DNA of 64,000 nucleotides, taken from contig NZ_RKIJ01000009.1 of NCBI RefSeq assembly GCF_003752595.1, positions 372,001 through 436,000 on the forward strand, in the 5' to 3' direction. Shown piece by piece: positions 62,976 through 64,000 of the stretch; the first letter of the stretch is position 1, and every line of letters starts with the position of its first letter. Under the pieces are notes generated by a model, which saw only the letters and a program-made list of their open reading frames with translations, did not search any database and was not told where the DNA came from. A program made the translations under genes and the position numbers. Source of the stretch: Cellulomonas sp. PhB143. GTDB lineage: Bacteria; Actinomycetota; Actinomycetes; Actinomycetales; Cellulomonadaceae.

Positions 62976-63194
62976 CGAGGGCTCCTTCCGAGGAGCGTCG
63001 AGTACGTGTGACGGTGCGCGCGTGCTCTGCCGGAGCGGGTGGGCTCGTCGATGCAGCCGTGCCGCGCGGCCCGGTGGGGCCGCACGTCACGAACGGTAGG
63101 AAAGGTGTGTTTCGGCGACGGCGGTCGCCGGTGAACGCGGCGTCACGGTCCGCGCGCCAGCGTGAACGGCGCGTATCGGGCAGGGCACGGCGCG

Positions 63195-63217
63195 ATAACG
63201 CCGCTTCGTGGCGTTAT
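63195..63217 (-). promoter_or_regulatory. Inverted repeat ATAACGCC-N7-GGCGTTAT near the ureD end
   Basis: Exact 8-bp arms 63195-63202 and 63210-63217 with the right edge three bases inside the ureD stop region. It could be a ureD terminator or an operator upstream of urtA, whose promoter must lie within 62976-63213. No known nitrogen-regulator consensus was matched. Confidence 0.4.
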
Positions 63218-63999
63218 GCCCGGGATGTGAGAACGCGGCGCAGCGCCGCCGCCCACGACGCGAACGCCGGCCCGAGGTCCGTCGAGTGCGTGCTGCGGCC
63301 CAGCGCGCGCAGCACGGCGCCTTCCCCGGCGAGGTCGAGGCGCGTCGCGGACGGGCCGGCGGGAGGTCCTGCGGGTGCTGCCGGCGGCCGCGCACCGAGG
63401 ACGAGCACGGAGTCGACGACGCGGGCGTCGGCGAGGACGCCCGGCGCGTCGCGGTGCTCGTCCAGGTCGAGCTCCTCGACCAGCAGCTCGCTCTCGCGGC
63501 CGTCGTCGGCCACGGAGACGACGGACGTCGCCGAGCGCAGCAGGCCGCCGCGCTGGCCGCTGCGCCCGAGGACCAGCGTCTCGCGCAGGCACGCCGCTCC
63601 CCCGGGCTCCAGCCGCACCCGGGTGCGGCGGGCGACGTCCGCGCCGTCGGACACGACGAACGGGAGCGCGTCCCACACGAGCAGGCCGCCCGCCTCGACG
63701 TGCACGTCCACGGTCCACGAGGCCGCCTTCCCGCGCCCGTGGTAGGCGACGGTGCCCGAGGTCTCGACCAGCTCGAGCTCCGTGCCCGCGCCCACGCGCA
63801 CGTCGAGGTGCACGTGGTCCCCGCCGAGCAGCAGCGCCTGCGTCGCCACCAGCGCGACGCGCGCGCCGCGCTCGTCCAGGTCCAGCACGCGCGGGCTCAG
63901 GTGCCCGGGGCGCAGCACGCAGCGCACGCGCCCCGCCCCGCCGTCCCCCGCGCCCGGGGGCGCCGGCGGGCCGCCGGCGTGCACCTCGATCGTCGTCAT
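63214..63999 (-). CDS. ureD: Urease accessory protein UreD
   Basis: 261 residues of UreD, which with UreF and UreG delivers nickel to urease. Seen: RCVLRPGHLSPRVLDLDERGARVALVATQALLLGGDHVHLDVRVGAGTELELVETSGTVAYHG (core, about 25-90), VHVEAGGLLVWDALPFVVSDGADVARRTRVRLEPGGAACLRETLVLGRSGQRGG. The ATG at 63997-63999 is right at the window edge; the upstream urease genes are presumably beyond it. Transcribed toward urtABCDE, linking urea uptake to urea hydrolysis. Confidence 0.93.
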   Translation of the reverse strand: MTTIEVHAGGPPAPPGAGDGGAGRVRCVLRPGHLSPRVLDLDERGARVALVATQALLLGGDHVHLDVRVGAGTELELVETSGTVAYHGRGKAASWTVDVHVEAGGLLVWDALPFVVSDGADVARRTRVRLEPGGAACLRETLVLGRSGQRGGLLRSATSVVSVADDGRESELLVEELDLDEHRDAPGVLADARVVDSVLVLGARPPAAPAGPPAGPSATRLDLAGEGAVLRALGRSTHSTDLGPAFASWAAALRRVLTSRA

Positions 64000-64000
64000 G

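Noticed and set aside
63087-63115. GlnR-type box upstream of urtA (GTCAC ... GAAA)
   Set aside because: The spacing is eight rather than six and the second half-site is incomplete.

Overview
The window is about 64 kb of chromosomal DNA from a very high-G+C actinomycete (Gram-positive Actinomycetota). Gene content and order best fit the Micrococcales, around Cellulomonadaceae or Promicromonosporaceae. This rests on codon use strongly biased to G/C third positions, frequent GTG starts, a c-di-AMP riboswitch before an NlpC/P60 hydrolase, an LAxTG-type sortase signal, an XPB helicase beside its helicase-associated partner, a DUF3027 gene beside a cold-shock gene, and a PhoP-like two-component pair. 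The genus is an inference; no rRNA is present.

Layout. 1-983: 5' part of a GH20 beta-hexosaminidase running off the left edge. 1104-3448: a visibly less G+C-rich three-gene operon (unknown protein, XRE-ImmA/IrrE metallopeptidase, membrane protein) at the 3' flank of tRNA-Ala(CGC); it looks acquired and is the best candidate for an undescribed system. 3792-12609: housekeeping and envelope genes (membrane protein, RimJ-like acetyltransferase, glutamate dehydrogenase, 5-formyl-THF cyclo-ligase, penicillin acylase homologue, FmdB zinc ribbon behind a CIRCE-like operator, SAF-domain protein, MscL). 12631-17123: a 1430-residue SF1-helicase-like protein with degenerate ATPase motifs, coupled to a 67-residue protein. 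17124-17681: a lower-G+C gap and tRNA-Arg(CCT). 17730-19135: thyA and a DHFR gene (folate/dTMP). 19182-28689: OsmC, an unknown hydrophobic protein, SRPBCC, a PadR regulator with divergent hydrolase, an aminotransferase, an amidohydrolase, a Drr-type ABC exporter and a universal stress protein. 28859-39724: NlpC/P60 under a c-di-AMP riboswitch, a DtxR-family regulator, SerC, a MarR/MFS pair, ManA, an NCS2 permease, a sugar-1-phosphate transferase, a CDF transporter and DUF2530. 39706-48534: a cold-shock / DUF3027 / GHKL-ATPase operon facing the helicase-associated and XPB pair. 48576-57946: a sortase-anchored vWA surface protein, a glutamine amidotransferase homologue lacking its catalytic Cys and His, an NYN-domain protein, a PhoP/PhoR-like system, an HD-like protein and a lone WXG100 protein. 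57978-63999: urtABCDE urea importer behind ureD, so urea uptake and urease maturation are linked.

Expression logic. About a dozen genes start with ATG or GTG placed 6-7 bases after a TANNNT -10 box and have no Shine-Dalgarno sequence, so they are probably leaderless. Inside operons, GTGA/ATGA or TGATG overlaps are the rule. I saw no IS element, prophage, CRISPR array or replication origin.
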